Origin: Sporothrix humicola
Lineage: Eukaryota > Ascomycota > Sordariomycetes > Ophiostomatales > Ophiostomataceae
Length of the DNA stretch: 64,000 nucleotides
NCBI GenBank assembly: GCA_021396245.1
Contig: WNYE01000054.1
Location: 229,059-293,058, forward strand
Direction: 5' to 3'
In this document: positions 31,813 through 44,565 of the stretch, piece by piece
Position numbering within the stretch: position 1 is the stretch's first letter
How the letters are laid out: each line of letters starts with the position of its first letter
Notes under the pieces: model-generated
What the model was told of the DNA's origin: nothing
The model's database searches: none
The model's input: only the letters and a program-made list of their open reading frames with translations
Made by a program: the position numbers and the translations under genes

Positions 31813-34800
31813 AGTTTGAAGGTGATGAGAAGCGAGGACAGGAACTTGTTGTGATGGACCGTGGCTGCAGCAGGCGTGGTTCGTTGGAGACAAGATGAGG
31901 CGAAGGGTACAACAGGAATTATGAGGCAGTATCTGAAGGACTGGCTGTGAAGTGTTTGGTTTGAAAGAAAGGATGGAGGCAGGCAATGAAGCAATGAACG
32001 AGAAAAGGACACTGGAGACGAAAAGTCAAACAGGGGAAGAAAGATGACAGAGGATAAGTTGGTGAAGGTTGTTTATGTGGATGTAATTATGCGGTCGTGT
32101 TGTTCAAAAAAAAAAAGACGGGGCAGACTCCAAATATGTATTCGAAGCAGACAAGGCTTAAGAGTTTGAAGACACGTTAAACAAACGCAAATAGAATGAG
32201 AAGTTGAAGAGCACGCGCTTGTGCGAGCAGGGGTGTTCGGAAAGGTGTAAGAAGAGAAATAACGGTGGACTGAAGGGAAAGGGCTGGGCAGAGTGAAAAA
32301 AAGCAGCTGTGGTAAGATACAGAAATAAACACGAATAACATCGGAAAATAAGAGGAAGAAGAGACGGGGAAGAAGGAATTGAGCGGAGAAAGCAAGTAGG
32401 AAGAGGTGGGTGTCCAGCGTGGCATACTTCGTACACAATTATGAAAGAGATAAAATGTGCAAAAAACATGAGAGGGTGGACAGACAGACAGGACTTGGAG
32501 TGTGCTCTGAGCCGCATGGTCGTCCCTTTTTCGACTGGACTGGTCCGTCCTGCATGCAGGTCTTCTTCCTCTGACAACACGAGTAATATCTTGCATTTTG
32601 TCTCCTGGTCTTTCAGGCCTTATGTTGTGGCTCACGAATGACAGCCCCCGGCGATGGCGGGTGGTGGGCTGGCCCGGTTTTGCAGTGAGACGACGCGTGC
32701 CTCGCGCAGTGGCATTGAAAGAAGAAATAACGACCGCTGGTGGGAAATAGAAAGGAATAGCGCTAGTCGAGTGGTGGGTGGGCACGCATCCCGATTAGAG
32801 GGTGCAGGGGTCACAATATTGCTCTGCAGGGCGCACCCAGGCCGTGTCTGGGCTGTGTGGAAGGTTCAAAGGTCGAAAAGCTGCTGGAGGGATGGTGGCC
32901 AGGCCACTACTTGCATGCGCTGTTCCTTGCCTTCTGTGTCAACGAAAGTTGCCCGACGGAAGGGGAGCAGAAGAGTCAAGACAAAAGGGGAATGGATCGT
33001 GTTGACCCCAGTCGCATCTTATTTGACGATATCAAACATCCGTCTCCGCCGAGAGGAAAGTGTGCTTTCTTTTTCTCGTTCATCCTGTCCTTACTTGGTG
33101 TTAGTTCGTCATGTATTCCGTACGGAATACCTCGTGCTGAAAAAGAGACCACAACGGATGCTGTGTAAAGGCACACTGTACGTCTCGCTTGACATTGACG
33201 GACACAAGTTGACTTCAATTTAGGACGATGTTTTATCCGAGGCCCGGAAGGTGGACCATTTTAGATCTAGATGTTAAGCTGGCAAGACTGATCCTTCATC
33301 ATCTCGGACGTGATGGTGGCAATGCGTTGTCGAGGCGTCAGGAAATACCGCGAAGTCGAGAAAACGCGGACCGGGCACGTTGAAGACGCCGGGCGCATTT
33401 GTTGGTCTGGAGGCTCTTCAACGAGGAAGCACAGTGGCCCGGAAGTGGAATGTATTCACTTTGTGAGATACTCCGTACAGTCGTGTAGGATCATGCAGCG
33501 GATTTTGTGGAAGCACTCTGGAGCTCGCCTGCTAATTGGACCACGGCGGATAACAATGTCGTATGTCGAAGGAGCATGCTTGCATGCAAGCACTGTAATA
33601 CTCCTTGCAGAGTGCGTGGAATCTGCAGAATGTATCACAGTACGTCGCAGAGTATCGATAGTAGCGAGTACAGTAAAGAGACAGAGACAACAGACGCACA
33701 CACTGTGGGCGGAGTCTGTTGGTTGTGGCATTGTGGTATTGTGGCACCCTCCAAGACATCTCCAAGACCATAAACGGCCCAGGCCTCATCCAGTCACAAG
33801 TTGCGGCGCCGAGACCCGCTCCCGGCAGGCTTGCGGTGTTTCTGTGGGTGTTTCTTTGGGGCATTTTGGTGCAGTTGTTTTGTTTGGTTCGCTCGGTTCG
33901 TTTCGACCTTTGTCTTGAGTGTCTTTCCCTTGAAGATGGGAGGTAATGATCGGCACTGCGCCGCCATTGATCCATCACTTTTGCACTTATTTGGCGTCTG
34001 GCCGTGCCGAAGACCTCCCAAGCTGGTATCGGTTGAGTGCGGTGTTGCATTATATGCAGGTGTGTGTGTGTATGTGAAGACTTGAAGACTTGGTGCCGAC
34101 TTGTCTGGCCTTGCCAAAGTCACGATACGGGACGGACATACCTCTGGTAAATGAGAAGCTTTCTTTCCCAGAATCACAGAAGATGCAGGCAGCAGCCCAG
34201 ATGATCGCATCGAATGCGCTGGCCAAATCCGAGACAGACGCTAATGCTCCCAGTGTTGGATTCAGCACAGTGGGGGTGGAGGTGTGATGAGATGCGAGTG
34301 AGAGGCTTGAGGAGGTGCTGGAGTCAATGAGTCTTTGAAAGACCTTCTTTGAAGTCGATAGTGGTGCAGCTTTTGTGCGATGGCGGCTGAGTTCATGTCT
34401 GGACAGACTTTGTGGCAATCTTCATTACGAGATATTTTTTCAGGAGATATTTTTCAGGAGAAGCATACAAAAATGGAAAGAAAACAAGCAGAGGGTCACG
34501 ATGGAAGGAGCGATGGACAAGATGAGCAGACACAGCAGAAGGAACGATGGACTAAATGGGCATTTACAACAGAAGGTGCAATGCACAAGATGGACTACGG
34601 TCATCGTTCTTTCTGTATAATATTCTCAAAAGTCATGAAATCGAGAAGGCACGACTGGCAGGCTCAATCACGATCTCCCTTTTCATCGTAAACAGCGTGT
34701 AAGTCACTTTTGAGCCCGTCTCTCTACCGTTGAAATGTCGCTCGACTCAGACGGGCGGGCCGCGCTGCTAGAGTCTCTAGCGCTGAACCGGTTTCACCAC

Positions 34801-37800
34801 TTTAGGGGCGTCGGTCGCCTAAACCATTTCTGTAAGAGCATCCGGTTCCCTAAAATCGACAACACGAAGTGTTGAAGTCAGCCGACGTGTTTTCCTCTGT
34901 AGGAAACAACAGGAAACAAAACGGCGTCTGCGGCGGAGGGGAGGAGAGAGTGGATGCGGCTTTTTGGGGAAAGAGCAAATGGGCGTTGCAGGTGGTCCGC
35001 GATGCATTACAGCCAATCAACAAATCTGAGGCGACGAGACAAATGTCGACAAAAGGGAAGGAGCCATGACCTTGAGGGGAAGAGCCAGGAACAGAAAGAG
35101 CAAGAATGGCAGCGATGAGAGAAAATAGTGGGTCACATAAAATGGTTGGACGAGAATGTGCCAGCGAAAGTAGGGCGAGCTGGCGTCCTTCGTGGGCAAG
35201 AGCTCAGTGGGTGAGTGAGAGCGAGAAGAACGAGAGAGCGACCTGCACCACCTCCCAGTTAATTTCTAATTTATTTCTTCTTATTATTTTATTCTTCTCC
35301 GAGCACAGACAGTCCCGCCTCATCCGAATTTCACTATTTTTACTGGCTGACGATGCTTTGTTGCTTTTGCAGGTGTGCTTGCGACGCTGCGAGTTTCTTT
35401 TTTTCCATCTTTCGGGGCACACTTCCTTGGACTTGGCAGCTCTTTTTGCCGTCCATTTCCCTATTTTCTTTTCTTTTTCCTCTTCTCGGTGTCCTGTAAG
35501 ATGCCATTTTGTCCTGCGTATGCCTGCCGCCCGCCGTCCAGCAGCCCAGGTTGCATTCCGCGCCACTAAGACTGCATTTTCAGGGGGACCGCCACGAGCG
35601 ACAGGGCCGCATGGCGAAAATGAAAAGACCATCATTAAGAAAAGAAGAAAAGAAAGGCCTGGCCACTCAACACACCACACAATACGTCACTTTTCGATGC
35701 CCAACGCGTGTGCCAGCCCATGGCCAGACTCCCCATAATGACAGACTGTGCCGGCCGCGTTTTCTTTTGCCTCCTTGCTACTGACACTATTCTAGACCAG
35801 ATCGGCAAGGCCAGATTAGCGGAGTTGATGCCCAATTGCGCAGCGACGATCGCTGCCCAAAACTGTGCACTTATTTCATTTTCTTAACACATTTTCACAT
35901 TATTTCCACCCATCCTTTATGCCAAATGTCAAAGCTTCTAGGAGTCCATCTCATTTGCCATCTCGGCCATTTGGCGTCAGAGCTTCTTGCATCGCCGTCT
36001 TTTGATTTTCTTGTCCACCATCCATCGTCTCGCGCTCTCGTATTGTTCAGTCGCCCGAGATGCAGTCGACGCTCTGACCAGGCCTTGGCCTGCCTTTCAA
36101 TGTCCATCATCACTCCTTTGGCAGTCAATCGTCACTCCCATCGAAACCTTTCCAGATTGGCTCCTCTCCGGGATGCCCACACCTGGTTCCCCGAGCCGAT
36201 ATTACGGAGCCTCTTGCGAGTGTAAAAAACGTGCCGACCAAAAAAGAATGCAGCCCCTTGCCGTCGTATTTTTGGACAGACGATGTCTCCCGTCTGTAGT
36301 CTGCAGTCGATGTCATACAAGTGCTTGACTGCTGTATCTGCCTTTCTCCCTCCCCCATCTGACATCACCGCCTCACATGGGCTCTGGACAACGGATATCC
36401 ACTCACCGCTACACCACCATCTCCGTAGCTCGTAGCCGTCACTTCCACGATCGGGCGGCGGAAGTGAACATTTTGCTGTATCATGTAGGCGTTGTGCTCG
36501 TGCTCGTGCTTGCGGACGGCTGAAATATTGCCATCCCATGTAGGCCGCCATGCGGGCCGGCCGGTCACAGGCGACAGTACCAGCTGCCTGTTGGTAATTG
36601 CCCTGCATACAGAGGACCATTTTATCATTCTGCACATGTTGGTCGTCAGTTGCATATTATTTCGTGCCGCACCAAAGTGCTATCACAGCATCGTAACGAT
36701 GTGATGTTTCCCCAACACCCTGCCCAATCGAATCCATATCAGCGACCTTCCCAAACTGCTCTTCTTGGAGAGTGCCTTTCACACTGCACAATAGTTGGCC
36801 TCAATTTCCAGTCAAACATGTCCAATACCAGAAGCAAAACAGCACAAACAACAGAGTTTAGGAATATCCCAGCAGTTGTGCAAAGTGCACTTTGAAGATA
36901 ACAGATTTCAGCAAGCCCAACTTGCCTCGGCCGGTTCATATACTATCACCCTTGAGAGGATATGATATGCTTCTGAATGTCGTACATATTGACCTTTGTA
37001 TTTTCCGTAGCTACGGCTTGCATGCCGCTTGCTGTCGTCAACGTGGCCGCACAAATTACTTGCAGGAAGCGTGATGTCGGTGACAGATGACTGAAAATTG
37101 TAGAATAATCGCCGTTTCTACGAGGGGGGAAAAGAATTAAAAAAAAACTCCAAGTTCTAAAATTTACGCAAGTAGACAAGAAGACAGGTCTACAATAGGT
37201 AGCAGTACACTAGCCTGTGTCAGTAAGTGAAAGGCCATGGCGCGGGCCTTGTCTGTCTTCCATAGATAAGCGTCCATTTAGGACTTCACAATAAATAATA
37301 TTTACCCCATGGGATATGAACACAATAAAAGACACAACCAAGTATATCAACAGGGTGATAAATGTATATTACAAGAGATCGTCAATGGTCAACGATTATG
37401 ATTGAGAGCACGCGTTAGAGGCGTTGGACTTTTCCAAAAGAAAACAGGCTAATGGCACCTCCAGCTAAATGAAGAACCGGCTAGACAAAGTAATGACACT
37501 GAGGACGATCAACTGTGTGTGTATGCTCATGTTGAAAAAAAAAAAAGCTATAGTGAAAACAAAATTATAACGAATGGAAAGATATGGTGTAAATAATATT
37601 GTAATGTAAACAAGACTGTAATCAGCACAAAATTATAATATCGAGAGAGTTAGTCTGTAAAACCCCCAAAATAAATTATGTAAAAAAAAACAAAATGTAA
37701 TGAAAACATAATCTTAAAAATTATAAAGTCCAAAAAGAAATATAATAAAAAATAGTAGGACAAATTAATATATGTGACAAAGAAAATGGGTAGCCTTGGT

Positions 37801-37811
37801 TGGCGAACGGA
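31813..37811. other. 6-kb gene-poor stretch
   Basis: 31813-32800 is the pyrimidine-rich leader and promoter of the C2H2 gene. 33113-33130 is an 18-bp perfect palindrome (GTATTCCG and its complement) containing the TACGGA/TCCGTA word common in fungal intergenic DNA. 34800-34860 shares two words with 61232-61262. 36408-36587 holds a possible orphan exon listed separately. 37100-37770 is strongly AT-rich, with an A run at 37538. No complete gene could be modelled on either strand. Confidence 0.45.
36408..36587 (-). other. possible orphan exon
   Basis: A 180-nt minus-strand stretch bounded by a good acceptor (ACCAACAG) and donor (GTGAGT) has an open, protein-like frame including GRPAWRPTWDGNIS, HEHEHNAYMIQQNVHF and VTATSYGDGG. 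Flanking exons could not be found and the family is not recognised. It may be part of a small gene or a relic. Confidence 0.25.
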
Positions 37812-40800
37812 TTATGCCTTTGAGACGGGCGTTGTTGTCTGGCTTGTGCGTGACGACGTATACGTTGTAAAGGAGCGAGGGGCCGTCACGGCAGTCGAGA
37901 CAGCTGTGGGGGTACGAATTGTTGAAGAACGAGCAGAAGACGCCTGCTTTGACGGGCGATATACGGTGGAGAGCGAAGAAGCAGAAAAGGAGGAGGCAGA
38001 AAAGACGGAGACCGTCGTGCTGTTCCGGGTAGAGCTGTTGGTGGTGGCCATTGTCGTGCCGTTGCCCGTGGAGTTGCCACCGTTGAGCGGGCCGTTCAGG
38101 CGCAGCGGCCCCTGCGTGGTCAGCCACTGGCAGGTGCTGTCGGCGCAGCAGAGCGGCGAGTCGTCGGAGCAGGTGTCCTCGTTGCAGTCGCAGGTCGGGC
38201 AGCTGCCGCTGGCGCAGCAGGCGGGCGACGTGATGGAGCAGCCGTCTTCGTCGCAGTCGCAGGGGTAGCCCTGGTCGAGCAGCCAGCCGTCGTAGTCGGT
38301 GTCGGGGAAGATGCAGTTGTAGGAGGGCGTGCCGTGGCTGTCGGTGCCGTTGGGGGTGCAGAGCGGGGTAATGTCGACGGGCGTGGTGTAGTCGTCGATG
38401 ACGTCGTCTGCGTCGTCGTCTGGGTCGGTGTCGCCGTAGAGGTAGAGCTCCGGGTCCGGGTTGGTGTCGGAGTTGGCGGTCCAGGTGGACGGGGAGCCGT
38501 CGTCGGACCAGCCCCAGGCCTTGGCAAAGAAGCGGTTCTGGTACATCCAGGCCCAGGACTCGGCTGGGGTTGGACAGGTGTGAGTTGAAGAAAAAAAAAA
38601 AAAGAAAAAAAAATGAACAGGGCACGGGAGAACCCACCGGTTGTGGCCGTGTCGCGATTGGCCGAGTAGCCGTCGGACTTGCAGTCGCGCGTGGTCGCAC
38701 ACCACCAGGCCCAGAAGATGCTGGTGATCTTGGCGCCGTAGACCCGGGCGCCGTAGTACTCGTTCGAACTCCAGCGGACGTAGGGGTCGATAATCTTGGA
38801 GGACACGTCCTTTTGACCGGGGGGCGGGGGCGGTGCCTTCATCTGGTAGTAGCAGTGGCCGAGCTCGTGGATCATGATCTGCTCGTAGGTGAGGGGGATG
38901 ACGGCTCTGCTGCCCAGGTCCTGGACGGAGCGCACGCGGCCCTTGAGGACGTCGTTGCTGTAGGAGGCTGTCCAAAACTCGGGGCACATGGAGATGACCT
39001 CCTTGGGGGTCCAGTCGCCGTCTGAGCCTAGGGGCCAGGTCTGCGTTGATGCTCCGCTGGAGGCGTGTCAGATTGGAAGTGGACAAATGGACTTATGGAC
39101 ATATGTCCATATGGACATATGGAAATAGTGGCAGATGGGGAGCGCTGTACTCTGCACGTACGTCTTGAGTTGTCTGCATGTGTACTGGTTGACTTTGGGG
39201 TAGCAGGACAGCGCAATCTGATACTTGGGGCTCGGTGCCTTTCTGTCTTTCCAGGTCATGACTTGGCGGTATGCGTTGGTGTAGTCTGTTGCATGTTGTG
39301 GGTGGTCAGTACGGGTCAGGGAGTCAGGAGTCAGGGAGTAAATAGAACTGTTGCTGTTGAGGCTCCATATCTACTTACACACAATGTACGCCCAGGAGTC
39401 TTTCCACTATTGGCAAGGTTGTTAGTTGTGTCAAGAACAAAAACGACAGAAAAACGGTGGGGGGGGGGGGTGGACCCCAAAACCCACCTCTCCTTGCCAT
39501 GTATACGTCAGGCCGGGCCAGTCCGGGCGGATAAAGAAGCGGTTGAACCAGCCGTTGTACCACATGTCGTCGCTGGTGCCCTGGACCATCTCGTTGGCCA
39601 TGCGCACGGTCTCGCGCAAAATCAGCCACTGCTCGGTGCGGTTGCAGCCGAACATGCCGCCGGGAAAGGCGTAGTCCCAGAAAAAGCCCGGGAAGGCCTC
39701 CTGGACGGCGGCGAGGTCGACGTCGGCGCTGAGGCGGGCGGTCTGCTGGCCGCGGTACGAGGCGACGAGCGACCAGTAGGGGTAGGCAACCCCGTTGGTG
39801 TTGGCGCCGGCGGGCACGGTCTGGTTGGTGATGTAGTTGGCGTCGTGGAGCATGTTGACGGCGCCGATGGTGACGAGGTTGAAGAGGACGACGTCCTCAA
39901 AACTATAATCGATCTGGACGAGGCTGCTCTGGCAGTTTTGCGTGCCGACACAGGCCTCGTCGTAGTCCTGGTACCACGAGTAGAGGCCGGCGCCGTAAAT
40001 GGTAATGTCGGAGCTGCGGCGGATGCGCAGCGCCCAGGACGAGTCGCAGCCCGAGCCGTCCACCAGACAGTCGCCCGTGACGGGGTCGCCAAAGAACTGG
40101 CCGACGGTGCCGGTGTCGGTAAAGGGCGCGGGCATGGCGACGGTGGGCTGGAAGTAGGGCGACTCGGTCTGGATCATGCCAGCCACAATCTCGCTGGCCT
40201 CCTGGAACTGGTACTGGTAGAGCACGGCGTGCTCGACGGCCGTGCCGTACAGCCAGGTGGCGTGCTGGCTCTCGACCAGCATGCCGCGCGCCACAAAGAC
40301 GTTGATCTGCGTGTTGGCGGCGTCGTCAATGTCGTGGTCGGCCGTCCAGAACCAGCAGTTTTCCATGTACGCCGAGGCGTCTTGCGTGATGTGCACCATG
40401 AGCGAGGCGCCCATGCAGTTTTCCGTACCCTCATCTTCGGTCACCGACGTCGGGCACTGCGCCACCTGCATGTTGCTGCCGAGCGCGCCGCCGATGCGCA
40501 CGTGGCTGTCCCACATCGCCGCGGATCCCTGCGCGTCAGCGTGCATGTTCCACTCGACGGCAACCAGCCCGCCCGTCGGCCCGTTGGTCGTGAACAGCAG
40601 CTGCTGGATCTGCACCGTGCCGACGTCGCCCTCGGCGCCGACGCTGAACATGGCCGTCGGCGACAGGTAGTCCTGGAACGAGCTGGCCGTCTGCGCCTGC
40701 GCCACCACCAGCGGCCACACCTCGCCCACCACAATCGTGCCCGGGTGCACCGTCGCCGTGCTGCTCAGCACGTACGCGCCCGCATCCAGGTACAGCACGT

Positions 40801-42935
40801 ACGGCGTGCCCAGCGTCCCCATGACGTCCAGCAGCGCCTGCATCGCCTGCGTGTCGTCCGTGTGCCCGTCGCCCGCCGCCAGCCACTTGGCCTGCACCAG
40901 CTGGTCGCCCGCCACCAGGCTTTCGTACTGCGGCATGGAGAAGCCATAATAGCTGTTCTGGGGGAGGCTGCCGGCCGTCCCCGGCGTCACCAGGTTCTCG
41001 CTGCGCGGCACTTCCTGCGTGAAGCCCTCGCTAAACACCAGGTTGTAGTTTGTGTCGGCATCGTAGACGTTGCCGTACGACACGGTAAACGCCGACGTCG
41101 ACGCCGTGTCCAGGATCACGGCGCCCGCGCTGTCCTTGATACCGTTGGTGACGCCCTGGAACGCTACGTTGGATAGCGTGATGCCCGTCGTGCCCTCGGC
41201 CGCGCCAGCCACCAGCGGCGCCACGAGAATGCCCGTCTCCACGCTGTCAAAAACCGCGTCCACAAGCGTGATGGACCCGGTGCCGCGCGTGACGCCGTCG
41301 CCGCCGAGCAGGCTGATGCCGGTGCTGCCTGCGCCAGCGCCGTAGATGGTCAAGCCCTGCCACGTCTGTTGGGGTGGGGGGGAAGGCTGTCAATAAAATA
41401 GAAAATAAAAAAAGGAGGAAATAAGGAGTGCACAAAACAACATACCCATCCCCAGTCCCATTCCAGCTGCATAGCCGTCTTGCAGTACAGGAACACCATG
41501 TTGCGTGTGGTGAACTGCTGGTTGCCGCCGTCTGTGTACTGTCAGAAAGGCTGCGCGTAGTTGGACATAGATGAAGGGATCAAGGCACTCGTCACTTACA
41601 CAATCCAAAGGCTCCGCCGACAAAGACAACGTCCGACATCCAGCCGCCGGACCCATTCTCCGCATCTTTCTCGTTAGTCTGTGTATGAATGAGGGAGAAG
41701 CGAGCATGAAAATCAAAAGAAAATCAAAAGCTGCGGGAAAACGCACATATACCCTGCTGGGTGTTTCCCGGCGTGCTGGACAGCGCAATGATGCCCACGT
41801 TCTGGATGGACGTGGCCTGCGCGACCTGGTAGTGGATGCCGCAAATGTACGCCGTCTGGTCCGTCTTGGTAATGTCGATATTCAAATTGCGGATCTGCCG
41901 GTAAAAGTTGGACTGCTCAATGTACCACTCCGCGCCGTTGCCGCCGTCAATGTACACGTCCGTCGACACCACGCCCAGGCCCACAAACGACGGCGCCGCC
42001 AGGATCGTCGGCACGTTGGTCGGGTCGCCCACGAGCTGCGTAAAGTAGTACGCCACAATGGGCGCGCTCACCAGGTATGTGCCCGGCGGGAAGAACACGA
42101 GCGCGCCCGTCACCGACGACGACTCGCAACCGCTGCCGCAGCGGTTGCCGTCGGTGATGGCCCGGTTGATGGCCGCCGTGTCGTCTGTCACGCCGTCGCC
42201 CACGGCGCCGTAATCCTGCACGTTGCGGAAAACCTCGTATGTCGTGTCCGAATTGAACGGCGACGTGCCGAGGTGCTCCTTGTTGGCGAGCCAGTAGCTG
42301 CTTGGCGTGCTGCGCCGGTGGACGTTTTCGGAAGATGGATTATGGCTCCCGCTGCTGGGGTGCGTCCGGTGGAGCATCGTGTCGACCACCGAGTAGTTGC
42401 CGAGAAGCGTGCCGTTGGCCGCCAGCGCCGCTGCGTCGGCCTCGGCCACCAGAGCCGCCGCCGCCGCCACTGTCTCGTTGATCACGGGCTGGGGCACGTC
42501 ATGGTCGGGACTGTCGCCCTGATCATCTCTGGCTTTGGCTTTTTTGGCTTCGCCGGACTCGGCCGCGTGCCGCGACTTGTAGGTATTATGCCGCGGGTTG
42601 CGCACCCGATACTTGTTGTATGCCGCGTGCTGCTGCTTCGCGGCGGCTACCAGCGTCCGCGCATGGTCCACGTCCTCGGCCGACGCGCTGCGCAGGCGAA
42701 TGGCCGAGGGGAAGTCGACCTCGCGCTTCCGCAGAAGCTCGCGCTCTTCTGCCTCGCGACGGGCGATGCGGGCCGTCGCATTGGCCAGCTTGGCTTCGAT
42801 AAAGCTCAGCACCTTGGCCCGCTGCTCGTCCGTGCCCGTGTAGTTGCCGCCGACGAGGTCCAGGGCGGTGGTGGTGTGTGCCTGGAGGATGGCGAGCCAC
42901 AGCACGCAGAGCAAGAGGAACCCGAATCGCGCCAT
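37812..42935 (-). CDS. secreted GH55 glucanase fused to HELGH zincin-like domain
   Basis: Eight exons: 42935-41753, 41665-41600, 41531-41446, 41365-39488, 39406-39379, 39285-39162, 39056-38638 and 38563-37812. They sum to 4536 nt, 1511 residues. Every junction is GT-AG and phase-consistent, most with CTAAC or CTGAC branch sites. A signal peptide (about 1-25) and a charged linker precede the GH55/pectate-lyase-3 module. It has two beta-helix halves marked by DYGAVGDGVTDDT (241-253) and AAGDGHTDDT (608-617); GYGGNQQFTTRN and WDWGWTWQGL are typical of GH55 exo-beta-1,3-glucanases. From about 880 a second domain begins, with HELGH (1185-1189, HExxH) and a later IIDPY that could give a third zinc ligand, like fungal M35-type zincins. 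A Cys-rich, Asp-rich section and a Ser/Thr-rich tail end the protein. It probably acts outside the cell on glucan and protein. Confidence 0.8.
39096..39122. repeat. palindromic GGACATAT repeats inside an intron
   Basis: TGGACATATGTCCA (39096-39109) is a perfect 14-bp palindrome, followed by another ATGGACATATGG copy. It lies in intron 6 of the GH55-zincin gene and could fold as a hairpin in the pre-mRNA. Confidence 0.75.
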
Positions 42936-44565
42936 GGTCGTGATCGTAATCGTTGTCCTTCGTCCTGCAGAAAGCCTTGGCTCTTGGCCCGTACATACCA
43001 GAACATCATCACGAAATGAGGACCACTGTTCTTTTTATCTTGGCAAAAGCTTCTCTGCACCTCCGTTGGACTCCATTTCGTCTTGACCCCTTCACCCCCA
43101 CGCCGACCCCCTCTTGGTTGATGATGCCGGGTCATTTCTTTTCTTTCTCCATGATACCTTGGGTGGCTACGGTCGTTTCGCTGTAGCCCATGGTCAGACG
43201 ACACCAATTTAACTTTGGACAGTTGGATGCGTTTTTGAAGGAAGAACATGCCGTGTTAGCCGTGACCAGTATTGTTGTCTGTATGTTCTTTTGTTTTTAT
43301 TGCGTTCGTCTCTGGTTCACACTCGATTCGTCGTTTTCAGAGGAAATTATCATCATGCCGAGTCGAATCGTGACGATGCTACATCGCGGCGTGACGGATG
43401 GTAGACGCTGCAGGGGGGATATTAAGCCTTTTTGATTTACAGCTAGAGTTGCTTTTGACAGGGGGCACGGGGAGCGCGGGGGCCGCGCCGATGATAAGTG
43501 TGGACGGTTTAGGAATAAAAGCCCGTTGTCCGGAGTAATAATACATACGGACATGCAGACATACAGACATACAGACGACGGAATATTTTCTTCGAGTGTA
43601 ACCAGATCGTGCATGGACCTTGGATGATGCGTTGGGGCTGCAATTATCGACAGTATCTTTTGCATTGTTCTGGGGATATCCTCGTGAATCCGGGAGCAGC
43701 CGGCTTGGCTTGTTTCCCAATGCAGCTCCTTTTTGCGCCTCCCGTTGAGTGAACCATGCATTGTGCAGGAGTACGACGTACTATTGTGTACTACTCCGTA
43801 CGACATACGATATAAGAGAGGGTTGAAAAGGTGCCCGCGAAGCTTGTATTGTTTAAGAAAGTCGCAGCCAATGTTGTTTGCAAGCGAGATGAGGCACTGC
43901 AAGAACCAGACAACATACAACATGATAAGAGACGGCATGCAGAGTCATGCTCTGCCTGGAATCTAGTACTGGCAATGTCCGAGTATGTGCACAATGTGTG
44001 GTGCGTGATGCGTGATGCGTGGTGCGTGCCTGACTTTTGTGCGTGCCTGCCCCTTTGTGTATTTGCCGCTTTATCCGTTTTATTGACGTTGGGCGCTTCT
44101 CGATTTTGGGCGGCCGGTACGTTTATCATAACAGATGGCGTTGTTCTCAAAAGGGTGAAACGTCCGTCGCAAAAGAGCAAAAGAGTGCCACAGTAAAAAA
44201 ACCAACCACGGTAAAGAAAAGCTTTCCACTGCGACGTCCAAAGACACGCTTTTGCAAAGTACGACGTAGGGTGTGGCTGCCACGCGAGGTGGCATTTGGA
44301 TGATGATACTTTTTGTGTACGACATACGACGTACTCGACCTATTATTAGTCAGACACTGTCGATGAGGATGAGGATGGTGGGGGAATGAGAATACTGCAA
44401 CGCTTCCCAATCTGCAACCTGTCTCCTTTGCTCTTTGCATCATTTCCCCTTCACCCATTTTCTCGTCGCATTTGGTCGCTCATTGCTGCTCATTGTCGCT
44501 CATTGTCGCCTCTAGTCATATTTGTCCGCGCAGACGCACACGGCCGACTCAAGCGATATTGAATC
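42936..44565. other. intergenic, no gene seen
   Basis: Promoter of the GH55-zincin gene on the left and of the secreted protein on the right. Contains repeated ACATACAG words (43540-43575) and TACTCCGTA-type words (43793). No coding region is supported. Confidence 0.55.

Noticed and set aside
34050..34418. Protein-like frames on both strands
   Set aside because: Both strands look mildly coding, with no splice context or family; not enough to call a gene.
39065..41176. 703-codon plus-strand open frame
   Set aside because: Antisense to the GH55 exon; His/Arg/Val-rich composition typical of a shadow frame.
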